DNA of 64,000 bases from Centrapalus pauciflorus (GCA_020465985.1 JAANYP010001205.1:342670-406669); one strand, 5' to 3'. Positions 42,179 to 53,213 are shown, counted from the stretch's first letter. The notes: a model not told the origin generated them from the sequence alone. Numbers and translations are program-made.

Positions 42179-43273
42179 TGTTAGGCATAAAAAGGCCTCA
42201 GTCAAACCTACTGTACATATGTGGGGGAGATTTTTAATCAAACCTGTTGATGCACTTGAAGGTTGAATTTAAGGCATGTTATATGCCTTATTGAAACCTG
42301 AAAGTGATTTGCAATATCAGCCTAAAGCTGTTTACCATGTTGCATTCGTTGCAACAAAGGCAGTTTGTCCAAGCTGTTCAGTCTGCTGGACACAAACTGT
42401 CTACGCTGCTCTATTCTGTTGAGCAGCTTGGACAGTTTACAAGTGTTCTGTTCTTTGTGAACAGAACCTGTTCTTTGTGAACAGGTTAAACACTTCATTG
42501 GAATATGTTTCCAAGTCCTCATGTGTTGTTTTTTGCTACAAGATCAGTTTACAAGTCGAAGACAAAGTGGAAAACAGAACTGCACAGCCTGCCCATGCTG
42601 TTCTGTTACATGAAGACAAACAGATATTTGAAAATGGTGACAGACCTTTTCTTATATCAAAATGGCATTAACAAAAGATGAAAGATGCAAAGTTGACATT
42701 CCTCTTTTGATTAAAGCATTATGCAACATTCACAAAAAGGAAAATACAAAGAATCTGCCATGTGAAGACAAAGATACTTTATCAGAACATGCAGAAAGGT
42801 GTTATGTCCTTTTGGAACGACTCTCCACTATCTCATCTGTCCAATGAGGAAGCTTCACTGAGATTCTCCTTTTGAGTATAAAAGGAAGCTTCTAAGGATT
42901 ATGAGATATCAAGTGTGTGAAATCAGAACGTGCATTGAAGTGTGTTATTCCATGCACGCAAGTCTGCTTATATAAAACAGTAGAGTGTGTCTAATTTGTT
43001 CTTGTATAAGCTGTCCATCTGAGTCTTGTAACAGTGAGTGCATCTAACTGAGTGTAGTCATTGTGTCTAGTCTGAGTGTGTCTTAGATTAGTTGAACAAC
43101 TGTTGTATTTGTCATCTCAGCTTGAACCCTTCCGCATTCAAGCTTGTTTGTAATTAACACTTGTTAATAATATACACAAATACTGAGAAAAAGATTCTTA
43201 AGTTTTGAATAGCTGTATTCACCCCCCTCTACAGCTTAGAATTATACACTTGGGAAACTTTTTGGGACCTACA
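42179..43273 (+). repeat. Copia-1 3' LTR (1095 bp)
   Basis: TGTTAGGCATAAAA to GGGACCTACA. It is more diverged from its partner than the Gypsy-A2 and Gypsy-B pairs, so the insertion is older. It carries a 20-bp tandem duplication of the GAACAG hairpin (42448-42464 and 42468-42484). Confidence 0.93.
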
Positions 43274-43803
43274 GGTGTACTATAGTGAGCAGTCAGCTTT
43301 GTTCCCTCCATCCCGAAGTGCTCCAGAATATCATTGACATACTTCGTTTGATGGATAAACATACCCTACTTCCTTTGTTCAACTCGAAAACCCATAAAGA
43401 AGTGCAACTCTCCCATAGCACTCATCTCAAACTTTGACTTCATCACCTTCTTGAAATCTTTGCACATCTGCTCATCTGATGACCCGAAAATAATGTCATC
43501 AACGTACACTTGTACCAAGATAAATTGTTCACCCTTTCTCTTCACAAACAATGTACTTTCAATTCTCCCTCTTTCAAACTAGTTGTCCAAAAGATGAGTT
43601 GATAGTGTCTCATACCATGCCCTGGGTGCCTGATGCAATCCATACAAAGCCTTATCAAGATGATACACTCTGTCTGGATACTTTGGATCTGTAAACCCGG
43701 GTGGTTGTTCGACGTACACCAGTTCCTTCACTTTTCCATACAGAAAGGCACTCTTTACATCAAGTTGATAGACATTAAATCCTTTGAAGGATGCAAAGGC
43801 CAT
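43274..43803 (-). pseudogene. Copia-2c reverse transcriptase fragment
   Basis: Minus frames 43579-43803 (FKGFNVYQLDVKSAFLYGK ... LYGLHQAPRAWYETL) and 43366-43551 (VQVYVDDIIFGS, catalytic YVDD intact; MSAMGELHFFMG) match Copia-2b RT at 49330-49698 closely. GGTGT (43274-43278) is the right target duplication of Copia-1. On the upper side the homology stops abruptly at about 43800 inside the RT, where sequence of the accessory ORF begins. Confidence 0.88.
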
Positions 43804-44251
43804 CCTGTGGCATATACTTCAACGGAACCTTCTTTAAGCATCTTACTGGTTTGTAAACCATCCGAGCCCATGGTTTCCCAATATGAGGATCTATTCTTGT
43901 CTCGTCTTCTACTCTTTTTCCCGATCTAGGCTTTAGCCTTTCAAACCTTCCAGATCTACCCTCCCTTCTGATAATCTTTGAAATCACTTCAGCATAGGGG
44001 TCGTCTCCAAGGTTTATAAGCTCCTTCCAGTCCAATTCCTTTACCTCACACTTAAGCAAAGAGTTGAAGTCTTTGAGCCTTCTTCTCAAGTACTGAAGCC
44101 CCTCCATTCTTTTAAGAATGAAAAGCTGCAGTTCCCTGTCAAAGAACCAGCTCAGAATTCCGCCTGAAAGCTTTCCTGGACTTGGCAGCCTCATCTTTTT
44201 CTTCACTGCCAAGTCAGTCTTCTGCTCTTCTTTTCTAAACCACAAACTCAT
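43804..44251 (-). pseudogene. Copia-2b accessory ORF, C-terminal domain
   Basis: The minus frame 44251-43775 encodes a basic N-terminus (RKEEQKTDLAVKKKMRLPS), a helical RMEGLQYLRRRLKDFNSLL stretch, then DWKELINLGDDPYAEV (44032-43985), which aligns with the C-domain of the Copia-1 accessory ORF, followed by IIRREGRSGRFERLKPR. Its last residues (after about 43803) are read from the joined RT in another frame, so the true C-terminus is lost. Confidence 0.65.
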
Positions 44252-45140
44252 CTTCTACTCTTTAGATGGTTCTCTTTCAGCTGTATCAGACTCTGATTCT
44301 TCATTAGATGCTGAGTTAAGTACATCTAAGTCTATCACATTCTGATCATTATTCACATATTGTTTAGTGACAGGCTGCTTTGAGATCAACACTTCATCAA
44401 CATTATCATCCTCATCTTCTATTGTTTCATCGTCTGATTTCCAGTCTACAACTTCTTCTGGGATGAACTCCCTTCTTCAAGATCTTCCTGATCAAATCCG
44501 AATTCATCTTTATCATCAAGATCTATCAGAGCGTCTATCATTTCTTGTTCAACATCCTTTGAGGCTTCGGACTCTTTTCCTTTCTCTGGAGCTTTACCTA
44601 CTCCTATACTTGAAGAGCTAGGCTCCCCCTGAACGATTTCTTGCTAACTTTCCTCAACTGATCATCTATGCAGCTACTCTCCCCCTGAGCTCGAAGATCT
44701 TTCATAATCTGCTCAATGAGGGTCTGCATAGTCAGAATTTGCGCTTGTTGAGTCGTCAGCTCAGCTTGTTGATCTGCCACAGTTTTTTGTAATGCGGCAT
44801 TCTCTTGATCGAAGCGTGCATTATGCTGTTGCAGCTCTTTTACGGTTGTTGAAAGGTGGTAAATTTGGATTGTTTGGAAGTCCACTTTTCCCTTCAATTC
44901 TATAAACCGCTGGTTCTCTGTGAATGGAGTTGAGGTAGATGGAGTAGAGGCGAATGTAGATGGAGTTGTGGTTGATGACGATGGAGCAGCTGATAACACA
45001 GATGGAGAAACAGAAGCGGATGGAGCTCCATGCATGAATCTATGCCTCTTAGCTTTATGCCTAGGGATGAGAGGAGCTTCTTCTTCTAATTCAAACTCAG
45101 ACTCTTCAGCCTCTTCATCACTAATTGTTGGCCTTGTCAT
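44252..45140 (-). pseudogene. Copia-2b accessory ORF, coiled-coil segment
   Basis: The frame 45140-44604 has an acidic start (DEEAEESEFELEEEAPLIP), a Ser/Thr/Pro block, and a clear heptad coiled coil (LSTTVKELQQHNARF, ENAALQKTVADQQAELTTQ, ILTMQTLIEQIMKDL). After a frameshift near 44615 the minus strand continues as an acidic, Asp/Glu-rich stretch to about 44260. Coiled coils usually mediate self-assembly; no partner can be named. Confidence 0.65.
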
Positions 45141-45289
45141 TCTCCTTCTGCTAACAACTAACCTAGATCCATATCTTCCAATTGTGATACTCGGATCTTC
45201 AGCCTCTGTTCCTTCAGAAGTTGAGTAGGAATCAGACTCGGAGGCGGTCCTGACGTGACCCTCAGCCTCACCCTGGCGCCTTCTTCTTC

Positions 45290-45705
45290 ATCCTGGACCT
45301 ATGTATCTACAAACTCAGCATCAGAGGGCTGATATTCATCAATCTCCTTAAAAATATCATGCACATCGGCTGGAGGTTCCAAAACGTCCTGAATCAGTTG
45401 TTCAGCAATATCCAGCTCCGCAGCTTTTCCCTGCGCCCAAATTTTCTCTAGAGTTTGCTCCCTCTGGTCGTATTGTGGAGCCGAACTAGATGGGCCAGCA
45501 GCTGCAGTGGCTGGTTGGGAGCGAGAAATGGTTCTAGCAGTCGGACTTCTTCTAATCGGTGCTCTTCTCTGTTGCTGCTGTTGTTGCTGTTGCTGTTGCT
45601 GCTGCTGTTGGGGTGGGGCTTCACCAATCCAATCTTCACCTTCCGGGGTGACAAAATCTGGATCTATGACTGCACCAAACAGCGGTGCTACTGAGGCCTG
45701 ACTTG
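45290..45705 (-). pseudogene. Copia-2b accessory ORF, polyglutamine linker
   Basis: An open minus frame without its own start has APP followed by 13 Gln encoded by mixed CAG/CAA (45571-45610), then RRAPIRRSPTARTISRSQP and an acidic helical end (LDIAEQLIQDVLE). Mixed CAG/CAA use points to a protein-level Gln run, not pure slippage. It links the N-domain to the coiled coil. Confidence 0.55.
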
Positions 45706-45754
45706 CTCAGCCCTTCTCACATTATGAGTCTGGCAGTCAGCAAAGATGCGCTTG

Positions 45755-46459
45755 TCAATCAACGCAACGCCACTTTAGTCGGGTAGTGGCGGCAGATCCA
45801 GCTAGAAATGACGAATAATCATCATGGAAAAACGAGGGTACATTAAGAATCGTTCCCTTGCTGGAGCTGTGATCTGATGCACAAATTTCCCAAAAAAACA
45901 TCTCTGAAAAGCTGAACTTCTTGTTATACAACAAGGCAATCAACGCAGATTGCAGCTTTGACACCATAGTGTCAAACCCCACCTTCTTTGGTTCAAAACA
46001 CACCATAATCACGTGGACTAGATATCTCCACTGCCCTATCAACCCACTCTTTACATATGATGCCTTTGTGATGTCTTGCGCATATCCCATCCATAAAATT
46101 GTTGCTTGCTGTATAAATAAAGGAAATTCTGTAGGACCTGCTTCTTGGTCCTCAGTGCCCAATTGTATAAACTGCCTCAACATATTAGCTGAAAACGCAA
46201 TTGGATGACCGCCTACTCTTGTTCGCAGCACAGTAGGGGTAACCGAGCAGTCCACTTGAAGGTGCTCCAAAAATTTTCTTACACATGTCAAGGTAATTTG
46301 CAAATTATGAGTAAGTGCATAGGAAACTCGAGATTGTGTCAGGAATTCGATCATCTGACTATAAGGCAGTGCCTCTGGCAGTTGGAGATCCACGACCATG
46401 ACAATATTATGCTTATTATTAAAAGCACGATCACCCATATCTGCATACAAAATCACCAA
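45755..46459 (-). pseudogene. Copia-2b accessory ORF, N-domain
   Basis: A 234-residue minus frame; MGDRAFNNKHNIV (46438) is the likely start. PYSQMIEFLTQSRVSYALT (46366-46310) matches Copia-1 GYEEMVEFLKVHPLNYAMT. Downstream GGHPIAFSANMLRQFIQL and VIMVCFEPKKVGFDTMVS parallel the Copia-1 RPIEINIRLIREALRLP and VVMCFSSKVDSFDQLS segments in order and spacing. No enzyme motif is visible. The stop at 45755 is followed by more coding-like sequence in another frame, so this is one part of a longer broken gene. Confidence 0.7.
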
Positions 46460-47132
46460 TGAAAAATTAGAAATTAAAATAAAATTAAATTAAATTAAAT
46501 TTGTTAAATTTGAATTTTTGTACAACTTCGAACTTGATTAAGTTCGAAATCTAACACATTCGAATTTGGACAAATTCGAGATTATTTAAAAGCATTCGAA
46601 CTTAAATAAATTCGAGGCATACATTCGAACTTAAATAAATTCGAGGCATACATTCGAACTTGACTGAATTCGAAGTTACAGATATTTCAACAAGTTCGAA
46701 CTCTCTAACAAGTTCGAACCTGAATAACAAATTCGAAGTCGGTCACTTTCAACTTAAAATCCATGATTTTGACCCTATTTGACTTAATCAACCGTGTAAC
46801 TTAGTCCTGTTAGGTTCTAATCTAAGTAATGTATCATTTATTTGAAGTTTTATCTTTTAAAACTTGTGATTTTAAATCACCTAGTTTGAAATAACATAAC
46901 TATCAAATATGGTCGCTTTTTGCCACAATAATGTCCTAAACTACACTTACTTAGTATTATGATGAACACCATACCAAAGTTTACGTGTATGTTCGAGGTA
47001 TAGTGGGAAAACTTCGAGGAATAGGACGGAAATTCGAAAATCTGTATGTTCTAGAACAAGTTCGATATCGCCTCAGACAAGTTCGAGAACATATATTCGA
47101 GGGTAGGTGTCTTAAATGAAGCACTGTTGACC

Positions 47133-47140
47133 TATTTATA
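47133..47140 (-). promoter_or_regulatory. possible internal TATA box of Copia-2b
   Basis: Minus TATAAATAGG about 690 bases upstream of the accessory ORF start. Suggestive only because Copia-1 also has TATAAATA before its accessory ORF; the surroundings are AT-rich. Confidence 0.3.
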
Positions 47141-47849
47141 TCAACTACCTTCGAACTTAGCTTAAGTTCGAACTTCCAGCAAGTTCGAAGGTAACTTCAA
47201 ATTTGTCTGGATTTCGAACTTAACTGAAAATTTTGAAAATTCTTGAATAAACTCCAACTTTTTCATGTAACAAATTTTTACAAACTTTGAAAAATTATTC
47301 ACACTAAGCATCAGACTTTCACACAATATTTGTTTCTTCAACAAAAAATACATCCTAGTAACTTTGACCTTTATCCTACTTAAAGCAAAATAAAATAAAA
47401 TAAAATAAAGTAAGAAAAAAATTAAAACTACTCAAAAGTATTTTAAAATTACGACCTATACTAACAGAATATTTTTGCGAGAAAGTCAAAGAAGGTTCAA
47501 TCAGATAGCGATGTCACACGCACTTTCTGTATTTCACTTTCACACTTAGGAATCTTTTATTCCATTGGTTAGTTGTCGTGATATACATTCCAAGTTGATT
47601 GTCGGTATAATTTTCCCTTTAAACATTTAACACTTTGGAAATTCCCTTGGCCTTTTTATTTATCAAGAAACTACCTTACGTGTCTCATACTTAGATATAT
47701 TTTTATGATCAAGACAGACACATAATGATTATAACTTTTCGGTATTGCAAATTTTCTTTAAAAGGCAAACGTCGGACACAGTTCCGTATTTACATACAAC
47801 AGACTGTCTTAGATTGTCTTAGAGTTCCTTTTAAGTTAACAAGACAGTT

Positions 47850-47946
47850 GTGACAGGTTTGTACTTACGTACAACAAAGCGACTTATCTTGCTAATTTGA
47901 GTCAAAACAGAGGTGACAGGTCTGTACTTACGTACAACAAAGCGAC
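47850..47946. repeat. imperfect direct repeat with TGTACTTACGTACA core
   Basis: GTGACAGGT(T/C)TGTACTTACG followed by TACAACAAAGCGACTT occurs at about 47850-47884 and 47911-47946, 61 bases apart. A weaker third relative is near 47780-47805. Confidence 0.7.
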
Positions 47947-48429
47947 TTGTTTTGACTCTCTCTTCTTTATCAAAAAATTTTCTTTTCTTTTCTTTAAGAT
48001 GTATTTTGATGTTGCTATACATCCCCCAGAAAATTTGCATACCTCATTTAGAATCATTGTCTGTATGTCTCTAACATAGAAATTAAGACCATTTGGTCAT
48101 ACATGTAAGTAAGTTACACATATGACCTTTTCTTGATTATTTTATTAGTTGTTAGCATTTCCTTTGTGTATGATTCTAAGACTTAACTCATTTTTCGATA
48201 TTCTCTTTTTTTTGAAATTTTTACGATTTTCTCTCTTTTTTCTTTTGTTTTTCATTTTTAAAATAAGCGAATAAACTATCATACTAACTTACTATAAAAG
48301 CAAAGAACATTTTCTAAGCTACTAAAACTTACTAAAACAGGATAGAATATCTACTAAACCACTAACTTACTATAAAAAAAAATAATCTACTAAGGTCAAG
48401 TTACTCTGGATTTCGCATATACCATTTAG

Positions 48430-49698
48430 TTGAACTAACAACTCGAAGCGTGACTAATCAAAAGCTTTAGTGAATAAATCTGCGTTATTATCTTCCGTTG
48501 CCACTTTTACCAGTTTTATTAAATTCTTTTCAGCACAATCACGTATAAAATGATGTCTTATGTCTTTGTGCTTTGTTTTACTGTATTTAACTGGATTATT
48601 AGTTATTGCAATTGTAGACTGATTATCTATCCTAATGGGAGTATGAGTGTAACTCAAACCGTAATCCCGCAATTGTTATTGTATCCACAAAACCTGTGAA
48701 CAGCAACTACCAGCAGCTACATATTCGGCCTCGCACGTTGACACGACTACCGAAGTCTGTTTCTTGCATTGCGAAGATACAAGCCGCCCTCCAAGGAACT
48801 GACAACCTTCAGTTGTTGATTTCCGGTTCAAGCTGCAACCACCATAGTAAGAATCCGTATATGCTTCCAATTCCAGATCACCATCAGCGTGATACCAAAG
48901 TCCCAGCTTCGATTTTGAATTGAGGTATCTCGGAATCCGCTTCACGGCTTTCATATGCATTTCTTTCGGATTAGCTTGGAACCTAGCACAAATACACACA
49001 TCAAACATAATGTCAGGTCTAGAAGCAGTTAAATACATGAGTGACCCGATCATGGCCCGATATAGAGTCGGATCCACATCGGGAGCACTTTCTATACCCG
49101 GTCCGAGATTGTGATTCACTTGAATCGGAGTACTAAAGTGAGCACTCAGCTTAGTTCCTTCCATCCAGAAGGGCTCCAGAATATCGTAGACATACTTCGT
49201 CTAATGGATAAACATGCCCTCCTTCCTATGTTCAACTTGCAAACCCATAAAGAAGTTAAGCTCTCCCATCGCACTCATCAAAAATTTTGACTTCATAACC
49301 TTCTCAAAGTTTTTGCACATCTGTTCGTTTCACGACCCGAAAATAATGTCATCCACGTACACTTGTACCAAGATAAAGTCTTTTCCTTTTCTCTTCACGA
49401 ACAATGTACTATCAATTCTCCCTCTTTCAAACCCGTTGTCCAAAAGATGAGTTAACAGCGTCTCATACCATGCCCTCGGTGCCTGATTCAATCCATACAA
49501 AGCCTTATCTAGTCGATATACTCTGTCGGGATATTTTGGATCAGCAAATCTAGGTGGTTGTTCGACGTACACCAGTTCCTTCACCTTGCCGAACATGAAT
49601 TCATTCTTTACATCCAATTGATATACTTTAAATCCTTTGAAGGACGCGAAGGCTAGAAACAGACGAATTGCCTCAAGCCTTGCCACTGGTGCAAACAC
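48430..49698 (-). pseudogene. Copia-2b reverse transcriptase and RNase H
   Basis: Minus frames: 49698-49330 (FAPVARLEAIRLFLAFASF to VQVYVDDIIFGS, active site intact, then TGA where CGA is expected), 49164-48676 (SLMYLTASRPDIMF, KSTTEGCQFLGG, TCEAEYVAAGSC), and after one stop 48672-48454 with RNase H tail RIDNQSTIAI and DIRHHFIRDC. It ends near 48430. Three stops break it. Confidence 0.88.
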
Positions 49699-50478
49699 TT
49701 CGTTGTAATCAATCCCTCTTCTTGGTTGAATCCTTTCACCACAAGCCTAGCCTTGTTACGAGTAACTATAACCCAATCATCTCTCTTGCACTTAAAAACC
49801 CATTTGGTTCCTATTGCAACTTCTCCTCGAGGTAGCGGCACTAACTCACACTTCAAGCTTTCTGAATTGTGATAGTTCTTCTTGCATGACTTCAACCCAA
49901 GAGTTGTCTTTCAGTGCCATTTGCACATTCTTCGGCTCTACTTGCGAGATGAAACTTGAATATAGACATGTGTGATACGCCTCGGAGTCATTGATCATCG
50001 ACAACAGCACCGTGTTGTTATTCATACTACTCCTAGTTCTCACACCGGTATTCAGATTTCTTATGATGCTCTCAATCGGATGATCCTTGTTTATCCTTGA
50101 TGTCTCAATCTCATCGACCCTAAGATTATCTCCTAAGTTTGATCCCATTTCACTTAACGGGGGTACGATTTTAGACGGTACATTCTCTTCCTCGGAGTTA
50201 GAAGTACTTGACTGATTCTCGTTTGTAGGTAACTCAGGTTCATTCTCGGTTGAAGACCCATCTTCTGTCGTTGTAGGCTCAGAAGTTGATGGAATGCTTG
50301 TCTTTGGGAAACCTTGACATTCGTCATTCAGAATTAATGACGAGAAGTCATTCTCCACTGTACCTGCATTTCCAGTAAAAGGTATGTTAAATGATTCAAA
50401 CAATGAGTCATAATCAAATAACCACTCAGGACCTGTCTGGGGTTCATGTAAATAACTTGTAACATCGATGTTAAACAC
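49699..50478 (-). pseudogene. Copia-2b integrase tail and RT fingers
   Basis: The 210-residue frame (50478-49846) has an acidic Ser/Thr/Glu-rich linker, then VRTRSSMNN and FISQVEPKNVQMALKDNSW, the usual start of the copia RT. It continues in another frame as GTKWVFKCKRD to about 49700. Confidence 0.75.
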
Positions 50479-50481
50479 AAT

Positions 50482-51730
50482 TTATACTGTACCGTTTGTT
50501 TTGTTAAAATCCCTTTTGTTTGGTGAGTTAGGCACATAACCTAGGAAATATCCTTCGTCAGCCTTTTCACCAAACTTAGGTTGGTGTTTTGTTTTCAATA
50601 AAGTACACGGTGCCCCAAACGGTTCAAAGCCTGTTAAATTAGGTGGTCTTTTATTCAGAACTTCATAACAGGTTTTGTTCAGTGACTTGACAGTAAGGAC
50701 CCGGTTTAAAACATGACATGCGGTTTGCAATGCCTCCCCCCAAAACATGGTAGGAAGCTTTGAATCCGAGAGCATTGTCCTTGCTGCCTCAATCAAAGTC
50801 CTGTTTTTCCGTTCTGCCACCCCATTTTGTTGTGGCTCATATGGTTCACTAAATTGATACATTATGCCTTTGGATAGGAAATATACACCAATTACTGTGT
50901 TTTTAAATTCTGTTCCATTATCACTACTGATACGTTTTACCCTCGTCCCGTAGGAGTTTTCGACTTGGTATAAGAACTCAATAAACTTTCCAGCTGTTTC
51001 ATCCTTCGTACCTAAAAAGAAAACCCATGAAAAACATGAGTAATCATCAGTGATAACTAAACAAAACCAACTACCACGTATACTCCTTTTGTTGATAGGA
51101 CCGAAGAGATCCATATGCAACAAATCGAAGGTGGAAGCTATCGAGTTTTGAGTCTTTGACATGTGTGACTTCTTGTGTTGTTTGCCTTTCATGCACAGTA
51201 CACACTTATCGTTGAACTGAAAACTCTTCAATTGGACACCTTGCACCAGACCATGTTTATTGATGTAATTCATTTGCCTTAGGTGGAAGCGCTCCATGCG
51301 TCTGTGCCATAAAATGGATTCGGACTCTGAAGCTTTGGATAGAAGACAGATTGTTCCCATCGACGAATCAGATTTGTTCATGTCCATCATGTACAAGTCA
51401 TTCTTCCTTGGGACTCTCATCATTATCCACTCTTCAGGTACTTTAAATCCCGGTTTCGGCACTAACGCCTCAGTATCAGTAAATATTACTAAGATTCTCT
51501 TATCACAGATTTGAGATACACTAATGAGATTATGATCAAGTTTATCAACCTGGTAAACTTGATCAACTGTGATAGTCCCATTAGTGACCACTCCCCTTCC
51601 AGTGATATGTCCTCCCTTGTTCCCAGCGAATGATACATATCCCTTGTTCCCTCCCTTGAAGTTTGTGAGTAGACTCCTTTCCCCAGTCATGTGACGAGAG
51701 CAACCACTGTCGACGAATCACTTATTGTTT
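50482..51730 (-). pseudogene. Copia-2b protease and integrase
   Basis: The protease loop FVDSGCSRHMTG (about 51717-51682) follows a TGA (51718-51720) that replaces the usual Trp. The 402-residue frame contains the pre-integrase finger WHRRMERFHL ... CVLCMKGKQ, in which the usual GH pair reads ER so one zinc-binding His is lost. The integrase triad is in LHMDLFGP, SSDNGTEFK and QQNGVAERKN. The C-terminal GYFLGYVPNS motif is present. Confidence 0.87.
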
Positions 51731-51914
51731 AGACCTGTAGTTAGCTCCTGCACATGAAAGAAAACAAGTTAGTTATCACGGGGGACCCAAGCCATGATTG
51801 ACTTGGTAATACCATTCTCATCCACATACGTGAACTCCTTCAAATACCCATCTCTTCATTCAGGTGACTTTGGTTTTTGATTGAGGACCTGTTGTGGTGC
51901 TAAGTGATTTAAAT

Positions 51915-53084
51915 TCACTCTTGGCCTTTGCGTAGGCATTTTCTATTGAGCCCTCGAATAATTCTATTATAAGGCATTGCAGATTGATATCCCTGGGCTC
52001 TACCTAGTGTCTGTTGTCTTTGAGGAGTGTGAGACCTAACTGGAGTGTAAGTCCGTGTAGGGGTTGTACTCCTATAAGCTTGTTGAGGTCCTGACCTAGA
52101 TTGATTAGGGACTCTATTCGGTGCATTGGTCCTAACCACTTCATTTGGTCTAACCGACACAGGTACTTGTCTAACAGCGATCTAAGGTCTTGCATTCACA
52201 ATCTTCTTAGTGTTTTGAGAACCACTAGTGCTAGCAACACTAGACATTGGTCTTTGTTGTTCTGGCTTTCCTACAGCAGGTCTATACTCTGGTTTAGAAG
52301 GTGTAGACTTTACTTTCTTATACGGACAGCTAGACGCAACATGTCCCTTCTCATGACATCTTAAGCAAGACATCTTATCAATCGACTTCCTATAGGTGCC
52401 CTTTGACTTTGGTGTCTCACTAGTGTCATTTTCTTTCTTTTCAACTATCGTGACTACTTCCTTTTGTTGATTATTAATTTCAGGTTTAGCTTCTCCTAGG
52501 TTTTGGTCACTAGAAGACAGCACAAAGTTGACCTTTTTAATCTTAGAGCTAGTAGTAGACACCTTGGTTGATTTGTCCTTATCAGATTCAGTTTCAGTTG
52601 TTTCCTCTGACTCGACTGGCTCATCAGTTTTGTCTTGAGGTTGAGGCACATAGTTATTGTTGAAAGGTGGAGCACTCTCTTGATAACCTAATCCTACTGG
52701 TTTCTTAGACTGCCGTTGAGCATCTAAGATTTTCCCTTGATTTAGTGACGAGTTCCTAAACTTTTCCAACTTACTATTAACCTCAGCAACCTTGACTTTT
52801 GATTCTGCTAGCTCAACCTCCTTAATTGTAAGTTCTTTGGTTAAAGCCTCAACATGCTCATACATAAGTTCTATCCTGACACATTGTTCACTTAATTTGT
52901 CTTTTGGAACTGTAGCATCTTGAGCATCTGCCTTTAGCTTATTCCTTAGATCTTCCTTGATGTCTAAGAGACTAGCATTGTATGATTTTAGTGATTCTCT
53001 CTGAGCAGTTAAGTTGTGATGTGTTTCTAGAACTAAGTTCAACCTATCATTTGAAGTAGCACATAAAACACACAAGTCATGCAA
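51915..53084 (-). pseudogene. Copia-2b gag extension: coiled coil and second zinc knuckle
   Basis: The 300-residue frame 53084-52182 starts in a heptad-rich coiled coil (LETHHNLTAQRESLKSYNASL ... KELTIKEVELAESKVKVAE), passes a Sirevirus-like PVGLGYQESAPPF, an acidic/Ser/Thr stretch and a second CCHC knuckle CLRCHEKGHVASSC. After a frameshift an Arg/Gln/Pro-rich tail (52160-51915) leads to the protease. Confidence 0.75.
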
Positions 53085-53213
53085 TGTAGAAAAGTTCAGA
53101 ATTACCTATTTGTGATCTGATTCCACGTTAGCCATTTGTGCAGCAAACTCCAGAATGGTCTGATTATGTGAATTTTCCACCAACAAAGGACTTGTATCAT
53201 TCTGTTCGTTGTC

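Larger units (their letters stand above)
30030..43273 (+). mobile_element. Copia-1, 13.2-kb Ty1/copia element with a giant post-pol accessory ORF
   Basis: LTRs are at 30030-31116 and 42179-43273, with GGTGT at 30025-30029 and 43274-43278. Inside: primer site, gag with zinc knuckle, a long coiled-coil and basic gag extension, protease, integrase, reverse transcriptase and RNase H, ending at 37001. Then come about 690 bp of spacer, a 4-kb accessory frame and a polypurine tract. Gag extension plus a large post-pol ORF is the layout of the Maximus/SIRE (Sirevirus) lineage, to which I assign it provisionally. Stops and frameshifts are scattered through it and the reverse transcriptase active site is mutated (YVND), so this copy is inactive. 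Confidence 0.94.
46460..48430 (-). other. Copia-2b spacer between pol and accessory ORF
   Basis: About 2 kb without a gene. It contains TTCGAA/TTCGAG words (46530-46740 and 46990-47220), a 29-base direct duplication with AATTCGAGGCATACATTCG at 46600-46660, a minus-strand TATA box (TATAAATA) at 47133-47140 upstream of the accessory ORF, and the tandem repeat at 47850-47946. Confidence 0.65.
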
